A stretch of DNA of 64,000 nucleotides from Myxocyprinus asiaticus (lineage: Eukaryota > Chordata > Actinopteri > Cypriniformes > Catostomidae): positions 23,422,931-23,486,930 of the forward strand of contig NC_059372.1 in assembly GCF_019703515.2 (NCBI RefSeq). The letters are read 5' to 3'. The position numbers and the translations under genes were made by a program. Below are positions 25,342 through 37,909 of the stretch, in pieces. The notes under the pieces were generated by a model. It saw nothing but the letters and a program-made list of their open reading frames with translations. It was not told the DNA's origin and did no database searches. Every line of letters begins with the position of its first letter. Position 1 is the stretch's first letter.

Positions 25342-28300
25342 TAAATTACATTACATTGATTTGTATTATACAACATTAGTTGTCTGCCATGTGTTCTAAA
25401 AAAACAATTCTTGTTTCGTCAAGATAATGAAAAAACAAGATGCAAGACCTCTGTGGGCTTTCCTATGTGTCGCAATTAATTTGAAATACACTGTTTTTGG
25501 ATGTTCTTAACTTCCAAAAAATCTGAGCTGCGTATTTCCACACAAGATTTCTCACAGCTTTAGTTCAGCTCAGGGGTGGTTCTAGGGTCAGTGGATTATC
25601 GTGGCTTAGCCCAGATCTCTGTGGATACATATGAGGCCATTTCTAGCTGTATGCGGTATAAGCGGCCACTTAGGGCCCACGAGCCACCAGGGGGCTCTAC
25701 AAACTAAAGTCGGATTTTAATTTTTTATTAAAATATTTTGTTGATAGTTATTTATTGTTATTTATAGTAATTTATTGTTAATTTGTATAGTTATTTATTG
25801 GTAATTTTTTGTTAATTTATTGTAATTTTTTTTGCATTTTGTGTAATTAATATATTCCAGTTTTAAGTTAATATATTCAAATTTGTTGAAGACTCTATTG
25901 TGGTGTCATTCTTCAGTGGGCCTGGATCCGGGAGACGGGGGGCCTCCAAGTAAAAAATTATATTGGGGCCCCCATCTGCTCAGAAACAGCCCTGCTTGAG
26001 GCAGTCATTTGATGAAATAGCGAACAGAATAAACGGTAACACTTTACAATACGTTTCCATTTGTTAACATTAGTTAACATGAACTAACAATGAACAATGC
26101 TTTTACTGAATTTATTAATCTTAGTTCATGTTAATTTCAAAATATAGTAATACATTTTTAAAATCACAAGCTGTATATGTTAAAGAGGTCATGACATGAC
26201 AAATAAAATTTTCCTTGATCTTTTGATATATATGGTCATTGTACTAGAAAAACATACTGTAAGTTTCAGAACTGAAAACTTCCTCAACAGAAAAGAGCAT
26301 TTATTTAAACCAAGCTGAAAAAATGGCTCGTTTGGAATTTGTGTAACTTGTGACGTCACAAGAATACAGTCCTGTGTGTAAACAAACTGGGAAAATGTGA
26401 GATGTGAAGACCAGCGTCTCTGCTTTGGCCTGTTGAAGCACCCAACATCACCGTGCATTGTATTACGTGAACCGCTTGTGAAACAGTCACAATATGATTC
26501 AAGCTTTGCAAAGGAACTATTATTGAAAGATGGGGCAGTTAAAATTGGACTATTGGACAAAAAACTGTAAGTAAACAATTTCATTTATGAATATTTCATA
26601 TGTCATGACTGTTTGATAGTTTATGCTGTGCTTGAGTGAACAGTTTGCTACATTCAGATGAAATGTGTTGGGTATGTTATATGTTAACTCTGAAATGTAG
26701 TTTTAATGTTGTGTGGAGTTTGTTCATTTTCTTTTAATTGAGTTTCAAATATGGCTGTATTGGAAGGGCTGCACGATGTTAGCCAATCACAACAGTGGCC
26801 GTTTACACTGAAGTCTTAAAGGGTCAGGCAGCTTAAAACATTTCAGACAAAGGGCCAGAGACAAGGTGGAAAAATATTTTATATGAATAAATTATGACTG
26901 GTGCAAAAAAAAAAAAATAAAAAAAAATGTACTAACTTTCTAAGTGGACCTCAGGGAAGATAATAAAATTATTTGAAAAAAGAATATGTCATGACCCATT
27001 TAACATTAGTTAATGCACAATGAACTAACAAAGAACAATTGTATTTTTATTAACTAACATTAACAAAGATGAATAAATGCAGTAAAAAAAAAATATTGTT
27101 CATTGTTAGTTCATGATATCTAATGCATTAACTTCTAATGCATTAATCCAACTAACGAATGGAACCTTACTGTAAAGTGTTACCGAATTCACTTTATAGG
27201 TGGCATTTATTTAATAAATCTTTAAATATTAACATGCCTTTAACATGTACTGTACTTTAAAACGTGATTTAAAAACATTATTTTGTCCCTTTTGGCTTCT
27301 GTAGTTCAATGCACATTAGCCTATGTTCTAAGTTAGTTTAGAAGATAGCAGGCTGTAAATAGGCTATAACAGGTGCTTACAAGAAACATTTTTGATTTGC
27401 CAAAATTTGCGAGGTTAATGGCATTGTGTCTTAATAAAACATTTTTGCAAAAAACATGAGTGTCCTGGCTCGTGACTTAAAGTTTGCAAATTCCACTGAC
27501 ACATCTGTAAATATTACACTTTGTTTTCAGGGTTATCTAAATGTCTGGTTCTTGCTGCATCTTAATGGACCACATTAACACAGTTTTAATGTCTCAACAA
27601 GACACAAGGCATTTCGACCATTCACACACTTGAAAGCAGCCACCAACAAGCAGCGCGTGGGTACTGAATTGAGTCGGTATTTGGTATTATCGATACAGTA
27701 CAAAGACTGGTATCATTAATTTATATAAATATTACTAGTATCGACTTGATACAGATGCACTGGTTCTTTTGACATCACTACAAGATGATAAAAACATTCT
27801 GGGCTTTACTGAAAACAGTGGTAGCCCACCTCTAGCGCCACATTTGGTTCAGCTTCAGTGGACTAAAAATGAAACACTATCCATTTATATAAGTCCGATT
27901 TTAGAAATCTCTAGCTTTTTCCCCACATATTTTTGAGTCAAAATTCTGCACAGAATTTTTATCTTTCTGCATGGGACAAACATGCGTTTGTGTGCAGCTT
28001 ACAGGGATTTGCTCATGATCACTACCCTAGAGCAGTGGTTCTCAAAATGTGGTCCCCGGACCCCTGGGGGTCAGCAACCCATAGCCAGGGGGTCCGCGAA
28101 ATAATTAGCTATAAATTATACAATTGTGATGTATTATTAAAAAGTGCATATTTACAGATGGGGACCATTTACGCCAATAAAACAAGCATATTGTGTCCAT
28201 TACTCCCACCCACGTTAGATTTGGGCCAATAGAAATTCTGATATGATTGTAACATATCACGTCAATCTGTCATGAATCACTTACTTCACTCAGAAAAAAA

Positions 28301-31300
28301 AAAAAAACTCTCTTCACTCAAGGCACAACAAACCATTCCTGCTGCTGCTTACCTTGGCTTATTACCTAGCTAACAGGCGAACATGGAGAAATATTTGAGT
28401 AAGTCCACATCGTCAAGTGATGCTAAGCCCAAACTAGCTAAATTGTGAAAATATAGCGACAATTATATCGAGGTTGGTTTTATTGAGAACAGCGACGGGA
28501 GACCAAAATGCGTCATGTGTCTTCAGGTGCTAGCGAACAAAGCCATGAAGCCTGCCAAGCCAATGCGGCATCTGATTACAAAGCACCCAGAAAATAAGGG
28601 CAAAACAAAATCATTTTTCCGTTGAAAGAGCGAGGAATACATCCAATACAATACAAAACAGGTGGTGAACCTGGCCACAACTTCAGAGAATGCACAGAAG
28701 GCTTCTTATTTGGTGGCTCAACAGATTGCTAAAATAAGAAGCCACACAAAATTGCACAAGAACTCATACTTCCAGCAGCGTTTGAAATGTGTGAAGTTAT
28801 GCTTGGTACAGAGGCAGCTAATAAACTGAAAGCTATACCTCTCTCAAATGACACCATGAGGAGGAGGGCTCGTTTGCATGTGGAGAATGATCTTAGAGTC
28901 TGCCTGTCATCCATCACTCCAAGAATAATCATAATGTGTTGTGAGAGTGAGGCTCACCCATCTCATTAGTTTAGGTGAGCTCATCAAGTGAGTAATTGTG
29001 AATTGTGAGATAAGAATTTGAAATTTCTGAATAGGCTTAATTACTATGATGTGTTCTGTAACAGTGTTATGATAACTTTTGTTATGATTTGTTCATGATT
29101 CATGTTTATGATTTGTTGTTTGTTCTGCCTATGATTTGAAGGAGCAATAAGTTATTATTTTAAAGTTGAAGCACATACTGAAAGTAACCTTAAACTAGTA
29201 ATTTTAAATGTTTGGGTTTATTATGACTATGCCAGTCTTGCTACTGTTGATTTCATGAAAGATTTTAAGATCAATTACTTGAAAAGTATAAATTTGAATA
29301 AAATGACCCTGTGTTTGAAAATATATAAGTGGTATTAACATGATTCAAACTGAAATGTGTTTCTGTTTATCACTATGAAACAGGTCTTAAGTATTTAGGA
29401 TGAAATGTTTTAGAATACAAATAGTTCCAATGGCATCTAAGAGTACAAATGGTAGTAAGCAATGCTTAATAAGTGTTACGATTATGAGGGGGGTCCTTGG
29501 AAAATGTTCTCCCCTCTAAGGGGTCCCTGGCCCAAAAAAGTTTGAGAACCCCTGCCCTAGAGAACCGATATGAATCGTAAAATGAATAGCCCTGATTTAC
29601 AGACCTACGGCAAAGAGAACCGGGCTGGCACCCTCGCAACGCCTTGGACGGGTACGGCTGTTACTGAGCACGCCTCTCTGCTCAGGCATCAGGTGATACT
29701 TCAGAGCCTCGATCAGCAGGTCTTTGCACTCAGAGTGGTGTCGCACCAGCAGCTCTGTATCCACATTACTCATGAGAAAGTCTCGTGTCAGCAGGGGTAG
29801 CCGCACACACTTCATCAGCTGAAGAGAGATGGATGAAAAGAGTGAGAGGTGAGACTGGTGTGTGTGTGTGTGTGCTTTAAGAAAGCTGAAAGGATCTGAC
29901 AATACAAAGGGAGGGGATAGAAAATGTGCATAATCCTTTATAAGCATTACTCCTATGATTTACTCTGCTAATGTTAAAGGGATAGTTCTCCCAAAAATTT
30001 TAAGTCTCTCATCATTTACTCACCCTCATGCCATCCCAGACATGAATGACTTTCTTCTGCAGAACACAAACAAAGATTTATAGAAAAATATCTTAGCTCT
30101 GTGTAGGTGCATTCACTGCAAGTGAATGGTGGTCAGAACTTTAAAGGTCCATATTACTTGAATGGTTTAATCCATGTCTTCTGAAGCTATATGATAGGTG
30201 TGGGTAAGAATCAGATAAATATTTAAGTCCTTTTCTTACTATAAATGTCCACTTTCGCATTCTTTTTCTTTTGTTTTTGGCAATTCGCATTCTTCGTGCA
30301 TATTACCACCTACTGAGCAGGGAGGAGAATTTATGGTAAAAAAGGAATTAAATATTGATTTGTTTATCACCCACACCTATCATATCTTCAGAAGACATGG
30401 ATTAAACCACTGGAGACGACTTTATGTGATTTTTGGAGCGTTAAAGGTCTGGTCAATATTCACTTGCATTGAAAGGACCAACAGAGCTGAGACATTCTTC
30501 TAAAAATCTTCAGCAGAGGAAAGTTGTACACATCTGGGATGGCATGAAGGTGAGTAAATTACGAGAGAATTTTCAGTTTTGGGTGAACTATCCCTTTAAA
30601 AGCAGAGTAGGACAGGTGGAATCACACTCACACGGGGCACTTGTTGTCTCCGCCCATCAACGTCATGCTTGACCCAGCTCAGCACAGCCCTGTACACCTC
30701 CTCCTCAGATGGGACGTTCAGGTTGTCACTGGAGATCAGATCCAGCACCTGCAGAAATCACAAGAAACCAACATGATGTCACAGTGACTATTTACTTTTT
30801 TAATGGTTTAGTTCCCTCAAAAATGAAAATTCTTTCATCATCTATTCACCCTTATGTTGTTCCAAACCCATATGACTTTCTATCTTCCATGGTACACAAA
30901 AGGAGATTATACACAAATGTTAGCCTCAATCACCATTCACTTTAATTGCATTTTTTTTCTTTCTTCACAAAATGAAAGTGTTGACAGAATTTAATAGATG
31001 TTCCTGGTTTTATTGTGAATGATTCATCAGTGGATGTTATTACAAAGGAAAAAATCTTTGGAATAATACTGTTTAAAATTATTTATTTATTTTTTTAAAC
31101 CACCTGTCTTTTAGAGAGTACATTTCATAATCCACCTTTTTTCTTTGAATATCCAGTTTTTCTTGCAAAATACTGTATATCACATTGCGGAAGTCAAATA
31201 GTTTGCAAATGCAATTTCATGTTAACTTGAAACCTCTAGGATCTCTACAATACAAGTCAAATGTGACGGTTTTTGATTTTAAAATACTTTCTTTTCTTCT

Positions 31301-34300
31301 ATCCTAGTTTAATGTGCAGGGAGACAACTGTAAGCCATTCATAAGTTTATTTGGCAAAGTGTGTAATACTGCGGTGCTTTCAAAAACATTGCTCTGTTTG
31401 TTGGAGCAGTCTGACAAGTCAACTGTGGCGCAATAATTATGTGAGTTTGGGTCAGGACTATCTGTTTGTACTTTATTATTTCTGTGCATTGAACTACGGA
31501 AAGCCAAAAGAGAGAAAATAATGTCTTTAAATCACGTTTTAAAGTACAGTACATGTTAAAGGCACTCAACTTCTGATCTTTGAGCATATCTGAGGTTGAG
31601 GTTAGTGGGACTTCTATTATTATTTAAGAATTACAATGTCAGAATTAAACCAAATTACCAGCTCCACAGCTGCGGCAATCAGTGTAATACCATCACACCA
31701 CCAGCTGTAATCCACAAACACAACTCTCTGCCTGCCTTGCACACTGCACAACAGTCTTTACACCATCCCCATCACTGATTGTTTGTTTATTTGTGGCAGA
31801 GGGCATAGTTGCCATGGACACAAGCAAACATTTGTCTCCCAGGTCATCAAGCTTGGAGCTGCCTTCAAAACCCAGAGGGCATAGACACAAATAGGAGCCA
31901 CCAACAAGCAACAGCTGTTGAGAGAGAGAGAAAATCACAGGCAGAGGGAGAGAACAGCGGTCATCAGTCTCCCCTCTTGCTAATGGTTGTCTCCAATCAG
32001 TCTCTAAACAGCAGGGGTATTTCACAGAATCAAGCAACCTTTCAAAGCAGAGAGACACTAACAGCACCGGCATTCAGATTATTCAAAAGAACTTGCTTCT
32101 GTGACAAGAGCCGATTAGAGCTGATGAAAGCTGATGAGCTGATGTCGTATGAGAGCAGGGGCTGGTTTCTGTTGATTAGCTGTCTAAACTCCTCACTGAC
32201 AGGCTGTTGCTACTGCGTATTCAAGCGGATGATTGAAACTGTACTGTAGAAAACTCCAGTGGCACTGACTGACGCAAGGTGCTGATGCAATGAGTTTATT
32301 TCAGTGTCACAGCAGTGCAACAAGTTCAGACATATTAGCTCTGACGAGTCAGAGAAGAGCCGTTCATGTTCTTGAATATCGTGAGGCTTGTTTAACCCTG
32401 TCTTCGGTCATTTTTGACCGATTTGATTTTTTTTTACAAAAATAGTTTCCTTCATCGGAACAGTACAAGGCTTGATGACTTTTCCTACATTTGCCATCTG
32501 AACACACACAAAAAAAATTCTGAATTGATTCTATGAATCTAGGTGCTAACTCCAAGTCTTCTCTTTGAAACACCATGGTCAAGTTTGACTGCATACAAAA
32601 AAAAAAGGATGCTAAAAATTCACAAATAGTAATCTTTGAAAATATCTAAATATATACATACTGAATATATAACTTTGTTACAACATTGGTCTACAGTGAC
32701 CAGGCAGCATGTGTGGATAACGTCCTGGTTACTTGCGTAACCTCTGTTCCCTGATGGAGGGAACGAGACGGTGTGTTGATGTAGTGACACTAGGGAGCCT
32801 GAGACACCTCTGGTCTTTGATAAAAGGCCAATGAAAATTGGCGAGTGGTATTTGCATGCCACTCCCCCGGACATACGGGTATAAAATAAGCTGGCATGCA
32901 ATCACTCATTCAGGTTTTATGCTGAGGAGCCGAGACAAGGTCCGGCCACTTCAGCGGGTAGTTCAGCGTTGTGGCAGGAGGGACACAACGTCTCGTTCCC
33001 TCCATTAGGGAACTGAGGTTATGAAAGTAACCAGGACATTCCCTATCTGTCACTCACTTGATGTTGTGTCGATCTGGTGACACTAGGGGTCCCTATACAA
33101 AATGCCGCAACTGGCTGAACTGTTACGTGAACGGTGTGTGACGGGCAGACCACTGTGTGCCTCGTAGCCAGTGCACCAGGCCGACACGTAACCTCCCCCA
33201 ACACTGTTATGAGTGTTGAACGGCTCTTTGGGACAAGTTGACTACCCAAAAGATAGAGACAGGCTAGCCCAGTCGTGGCCTCTTTTCCCCTTCTTTTTTT
33301 CCACTCCCTAAAAAAAAGGGGGATTATCCGACTGGGCCGACCAGGTCTAGTCGGGGGGTGTCCCTCCCAAGGGGAGGACACCACGGAGACCACACCTCGC
33401 CCAGAGAGAGGGGGGGTATTTAAGTGGAAATACATCACATGGTTTTGCTGAGCTATGTCGGAAGTATGTCATGTGGAGAAGTCTCATGGTAGGTCCTACC
33501 CAAAGGGGGAGGAGTTACTACAAACATGGAGACTGGGGCAGAGGGGCCTCTGCCCAAGGAAGACACAGTTTGCCACCAGGGAAACAAATTAGCAGAAGAT
33601 ATACATCGCATGGGGTTACCTACGGGGAACCGCCACATGCGGAGCACCTACCCCAGTACAGGGCTTTAGTTAGCACGTGTACTGGGCCGGCAGTGAGTCT
33701 CTCCGAAAACTCGACTGCCGCAGGGCTCGGAGGAAGTCAACCAGGGAACACAGTTTGTGAACACTACTGGGAGTTAATGGCACACGTCTTCAGCTCAGGT
33801 TAGGTGAAAGGCGCTATGTGCAAGTGATACACCCAGCCGGCTGTCCCAGACTTACCTGCTTGTATTGCATGCCACTACACGGGACGAAGCCGGTTCCACC
33901 CGGAGGTTGTAGAACCTCGCAAAGGTGTTGGGTGTTTCCCAGCCCGCTGCTCTGCAAATGTCTGTTAGAGAGGCACCCCTGGCCAGGGCCCAGGAGGCCG
34001 CTACACCCCTGGTAGAATGGGCTCGTAGCCCTACCGGGGGCGGCACGTCCTGGGTGTGATATGCCATAGTTATGGCGTCAATGAGCCAGTGGGCGATCCT
34101 CTGCTTGGAGACAGCGCTTCCTTTCCGCTGTCCGCCAAAGCAGACGAAGAGCTGCTCAGAGATTCTAAAGCTCTGCGTGCGATCCAAATAGATGCGTAAA
34201 GTGCGCACCGGACACAGCAACGTGAGGGCTGGGTCTGCCTCCTCCTAGGGCAGCGCTCGCAGGTTCATCACCTGGTCCCTAAAAGGGGTCGTGGGAACCT

Positions 34301-37300
34301 TGGGCACATAGCCCGGTCAGGGTCTCAGGATCACGTGAGAGTAGCCCAGATCGAACTCCAGGCACGTTTCGCTGACAAAGAACGCTTGCAGTTCTCCTAC
34401 CCTCTTGATGGAAGTGAGCACAGTCAGGAGGGCAGTCTTCAAGGAGAGTGCCTTAAGCTCAGCTGACTACAAAGGCTCAAAGGGGGCTCTCTGTAGACCC
34501 TAAAGTACTACAGAGAGGTCCCATGAGGGAACAAGGTGTGGTCTGGAGGGGTTCAGCCTCCTGGCACCTCTCAGGAACCTGATGATCAGGTCGTGCTTCC
34601 CTAAGGACTTACCGTCCACTGTGTCGTGGTGTGCTGCTATAGCGGCTACATACACCTTCAAGGTGGAAGGGGACAGCCGCCCTTCCAACCTCTCCTGCAG
34701 GAAGAAAAGAACTGATTCGACTGTGCATCTCTGGGGGTACACCACTTAGCGAACAGACACCACTTAAAGGCATACAGGCGCCTCGTAGATGGGGCCCTAG
34801 CCTGAGTGATCGTGTCTACCACCGCGGGTGGTAGACCACTTAGGTCTTACACGTCCCGTCCAGGGGCCAGACATGGAGATTCCAGAGGTCTGGTCATGGG
34901 TGCCAGCTGGTGCCCCGTCCCTGAGAAAGAAGGTCCTTCCTCAGGGGAATTCGCCAGGGTGGGGTTGTTGCGAGGAGGGTGAGGTCCAAAAACCACGTCT
35001 GGGTGGGCCAGTAGGGTGCTACCAGGACGACATGCTCCTCGTCCTCCCTGACCTTGCACAGGGTCTGTGCAAGCAGGCTCACTGGGGGAAACGCATATTT
35101 GCGCATCTATGAAATATATATATATGACTGAGGTGCCTCGGTCAGGGCGTACCAGAGCGGGCAGTGGGAGAATTCTTGGGAGGCAAACAGGTCTACCTGT
35201 GCCTGTCCGAATCGACTCCAGATCAGAGACCAGATGGAGTCTCCACTCTCCCCTGAGGGTAACCTGCCGTGACAGCGCGTCCGCTGCAGTATTGAGGTTG
35301 CCCGGGATGTGAGTGGACTGCAGCAACTTGAGGTGCTGCTGACTCCAGAGGAGGAGACGGCGGGCGTGTTGTGACATACAAAGGGAGCGCAGACCGCCTT
35401 GACGGTTGACATATGCTGCCATTGCCGTGTTGTCTGTCCGAACTAACACGTGCTTGCCCTGGATCAATGGCCGGAACATCTGCAGGGCGAGCAGAATTGC
35501 CAGCAACTCGAGGCAGTTGATGTGCCAACGCAGCCGTGGGCCCATCCACAAGCCGGCAGCTGTGTGCTCGTTGCAATCTGTCGTGACCACGACGCGCCTG
35601 GAGACCTGCTCTAGGGGAATGGCTGCCCGTAGAAACGCGAGGTCGGTCCAAGGGCTGAGGAGGTGGTGACAGACCGGTGTGATGACCACGCGATGTGTTC
35701 CGCAGCGCCATGCCCATCTCGGGACTCGAGTCCTAAGCCAGTGCTGAAGCGGTCTCATATGCATCAACCCGAGCGGAGTGGCCACCGCTGAGGATGTCAT
35801 ATTGGGGTCCCCAAATTGCCCCCAGTGCTAGCCGCGTTGTCCTCAAACCCGTAGGTAGAAGGACCGAGGCGGGGAGCCGCTGGAGTTGCTTGCTTTCTTA
35901 CGAAAGCAAGCCGCGACTGCAACGTTGCCATGGTCATGTTCTCGCAGTGAGTACATGATCCATCCTTGAACGCTGTCTCCGTGTGGGTCGCTCCCAGACA
36001 CGAAAGACAGCGATCGTGACCGTCTGAAGTTGAGAGGTAACGACCACAACCAGGAATAACACACAAACGGAAAGGCATCTTTAAAAAGATGCGTCTTTAA
36101 AAAGACGTTCCGTGTGTGCCACTCTTTTAGAGAAATATACTCTTTTAGAAAAATATACTCTCTTTTTTCTGCCGAAGCACCCAGGGGCGTTCTCTGCAGT
36201 GCACCAGTGCAGAGGAGGGAGAAGCTGCTGAAATGCGCCGTCAGATCCAGCAGAGGTGAATGAACAGTCAGCTCAGTAAACATCGACCGTTCGGCTCCGA
36301 AGAGAAAATCTGAATGAGTGGTTGCACGCCAGCTCCTTTTATACCCGTATGTCCGGTGGAGTGGCATGCAAATACCACTCTCCAATTTTCATTGGCCTTT
36401 TATCAAAGACCAGAGGTGTCTCGGGCTCCCAACAGTGACCCCTAGTGTCACTACATCGACACAACGTCGAGTGAGTGACAGATAGGGAACTGCAGCCATC
36501 TACTGGTTATAATTGTCATTTCATGTAAATGTTTTTTTTTTCCAGCAGATAGCAAGCAGATGCTCCAAAATGCATGATACATCTTGATATTTTCTTATTT
36601 TTTCATATGAATGAAGTGTATGCTTTTAATTAACTGAAAGTAATATAAAATTTGTTTATTTTATATGAAAACTAATAGTTTAATGTAGTCATTTAGAGGT
36701 AAATTAGGTCTAAATACCATAGAATTCCAAAATAAATGGATAAATTTACTGTTATTACTTAAGTGGTTAGTTTTATTACATTTCGTTAAAAAAATTAAAT
36801 ACATGATTACTGTATGTGGTCAAATTTGACCAGGAATACTAAGAGTGTCGGCCTGTAACGAAGACTAGAAGGGTTTAAAGAGAACTCCCCAGAACATGTC
36901 CAACAATCCAGCTCATTCTCAACCTAAGCACAAGCGCCATTCTTTACCACAATGTTAACCCCAAAAAGTCCAGCATAACAGAATATTAAACATTAACAAA
37001 TCTCCTCCTATTCTAATCTTGCTCTAAAATGCATTTTCAACATTTGTTGTTCTCCCTATCCAGTCCCATGGAAAGAATGCTGGGAAATGGAAATCCCCTG
37101 CCCAGTTTCATCAATGCTACATTAACACCACAAAACGTATTCATGTAGTCCCAACTCAAATCGATTAAGTAAACTTCCATTTTACAAATTTAAACAGATA
37201 TATTGCAGTGAAATCAAGTTGTGACAAAATGTTCTAGAATTGTGTTGCTTTATTTTATTTTAATTAAGTAACTTGAAGAAGCAGCAAAATCCTTTTTTGA

Positions 37301-37874
37301 GTGTTGTTTCAATATTGACTTGGTACCAAAGTACCAGTACTTTTGACATTTCTAGTTGGTACCGGTCATTTTATTCCAGGGATTGTTAAAACACCAAGGT
37401 TTCCCAGATGATAGATCAGCTCGATCACAAGAAGGCTGATAGGGCGGATCTAAAGATTCTGTTTTTAAAATGCTCAAAGCCAATGTGAAAGGAAGTAGTG
37501 TCAGTAGCATATATAATTAGACATCCGCAGCCAAAACCATTTTCCTCCAAGGATTGTTATGGCTCTTATCTATATCCTCAATAAATCTATTCTTGAATAA
37601 TCCTCTGGAACATATTTTAATTCATAATAATTTTAACTTAAATGTACTATGACCTAGGGCATTTAAAGAGAGAGTTCACCCAAAAATGAAAATTCTGTCC
37701 TCATTTACTCATCCTGTTGTCCAAGCCCATATGATATAGAACACAAAAGGTCATTTTTTTTCATATAATGAAAGTGAATTGGGTCTGTCAAGCTCCAAAA
37801 AGCACCATAAATAACAACTTAATTTCTGTCTGTACCTCAAACCAAGCTGACATACGGCTTCAAAAGGCATATTG

Positions 37875-37909
<35 letters not shown>

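Larger units (their letters stand above)
32722..36490 (-). mobile_element. DIRS-type tyrosine-recombinase retrotransposon, internally deleted
   Basis: Sense is minus. Order: gag-like zinc-finger fragment (36078-35797), RT/RNase H fragment (35800-34847), tyrosine recombinase pieces (34745-33852). The inverted terminal repeats (about 32775-32935 and 36305-36470) share GGTCTTTGATAAAAGGCCAA. An internal complementary region at 32990-33091 is made of a complement of the left outer end and a complement of the right outer end, the classical DIRS-1 arrangement for replication through a circle. The RT catalytic core is missing, several stops are present. No target duplication, as expected for DIRS. 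Confidence 0.88.
32396..36874. mobile_element. probable piggyBac-like element carrying the DIRS insertion
   Basis: TTAA at 32392-32395 is followed by CCCTGTCTTCGGTCATTTTT; the right end reads CGAAGACTAGAAGGGT before TTAA at 36875-36878. In the same orientation the ends share CCCT and GTCTTCG. The element has (GTCA)TTTTTGACC stem text on the left and GTCAAATTTGACC on the right. A TTAACCCT end with the same stem occurs at about 52640 (minus). Nearly all of its length is the DIRS element. Confidence 0.5.

Noticed and set aside
26189..26584. 131-codon minus-strand frame
   Set aside because: It lies within a TTAA-flanked non-autonomous element and has no transposase motif.
31693..32249. Overlapping 126- and 146-codon frames in KLHL17 intron 4
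   Set aside because: Unrecognisable products on both strands; chance openness in an intron.
33852..34220. Phage-type integrase or Crypton
   Set aside because: The tyrosine recombinase is accompanied by RNase H and DIRS-type terminal repeats, so it belongs to a DIRS retrotransposon.
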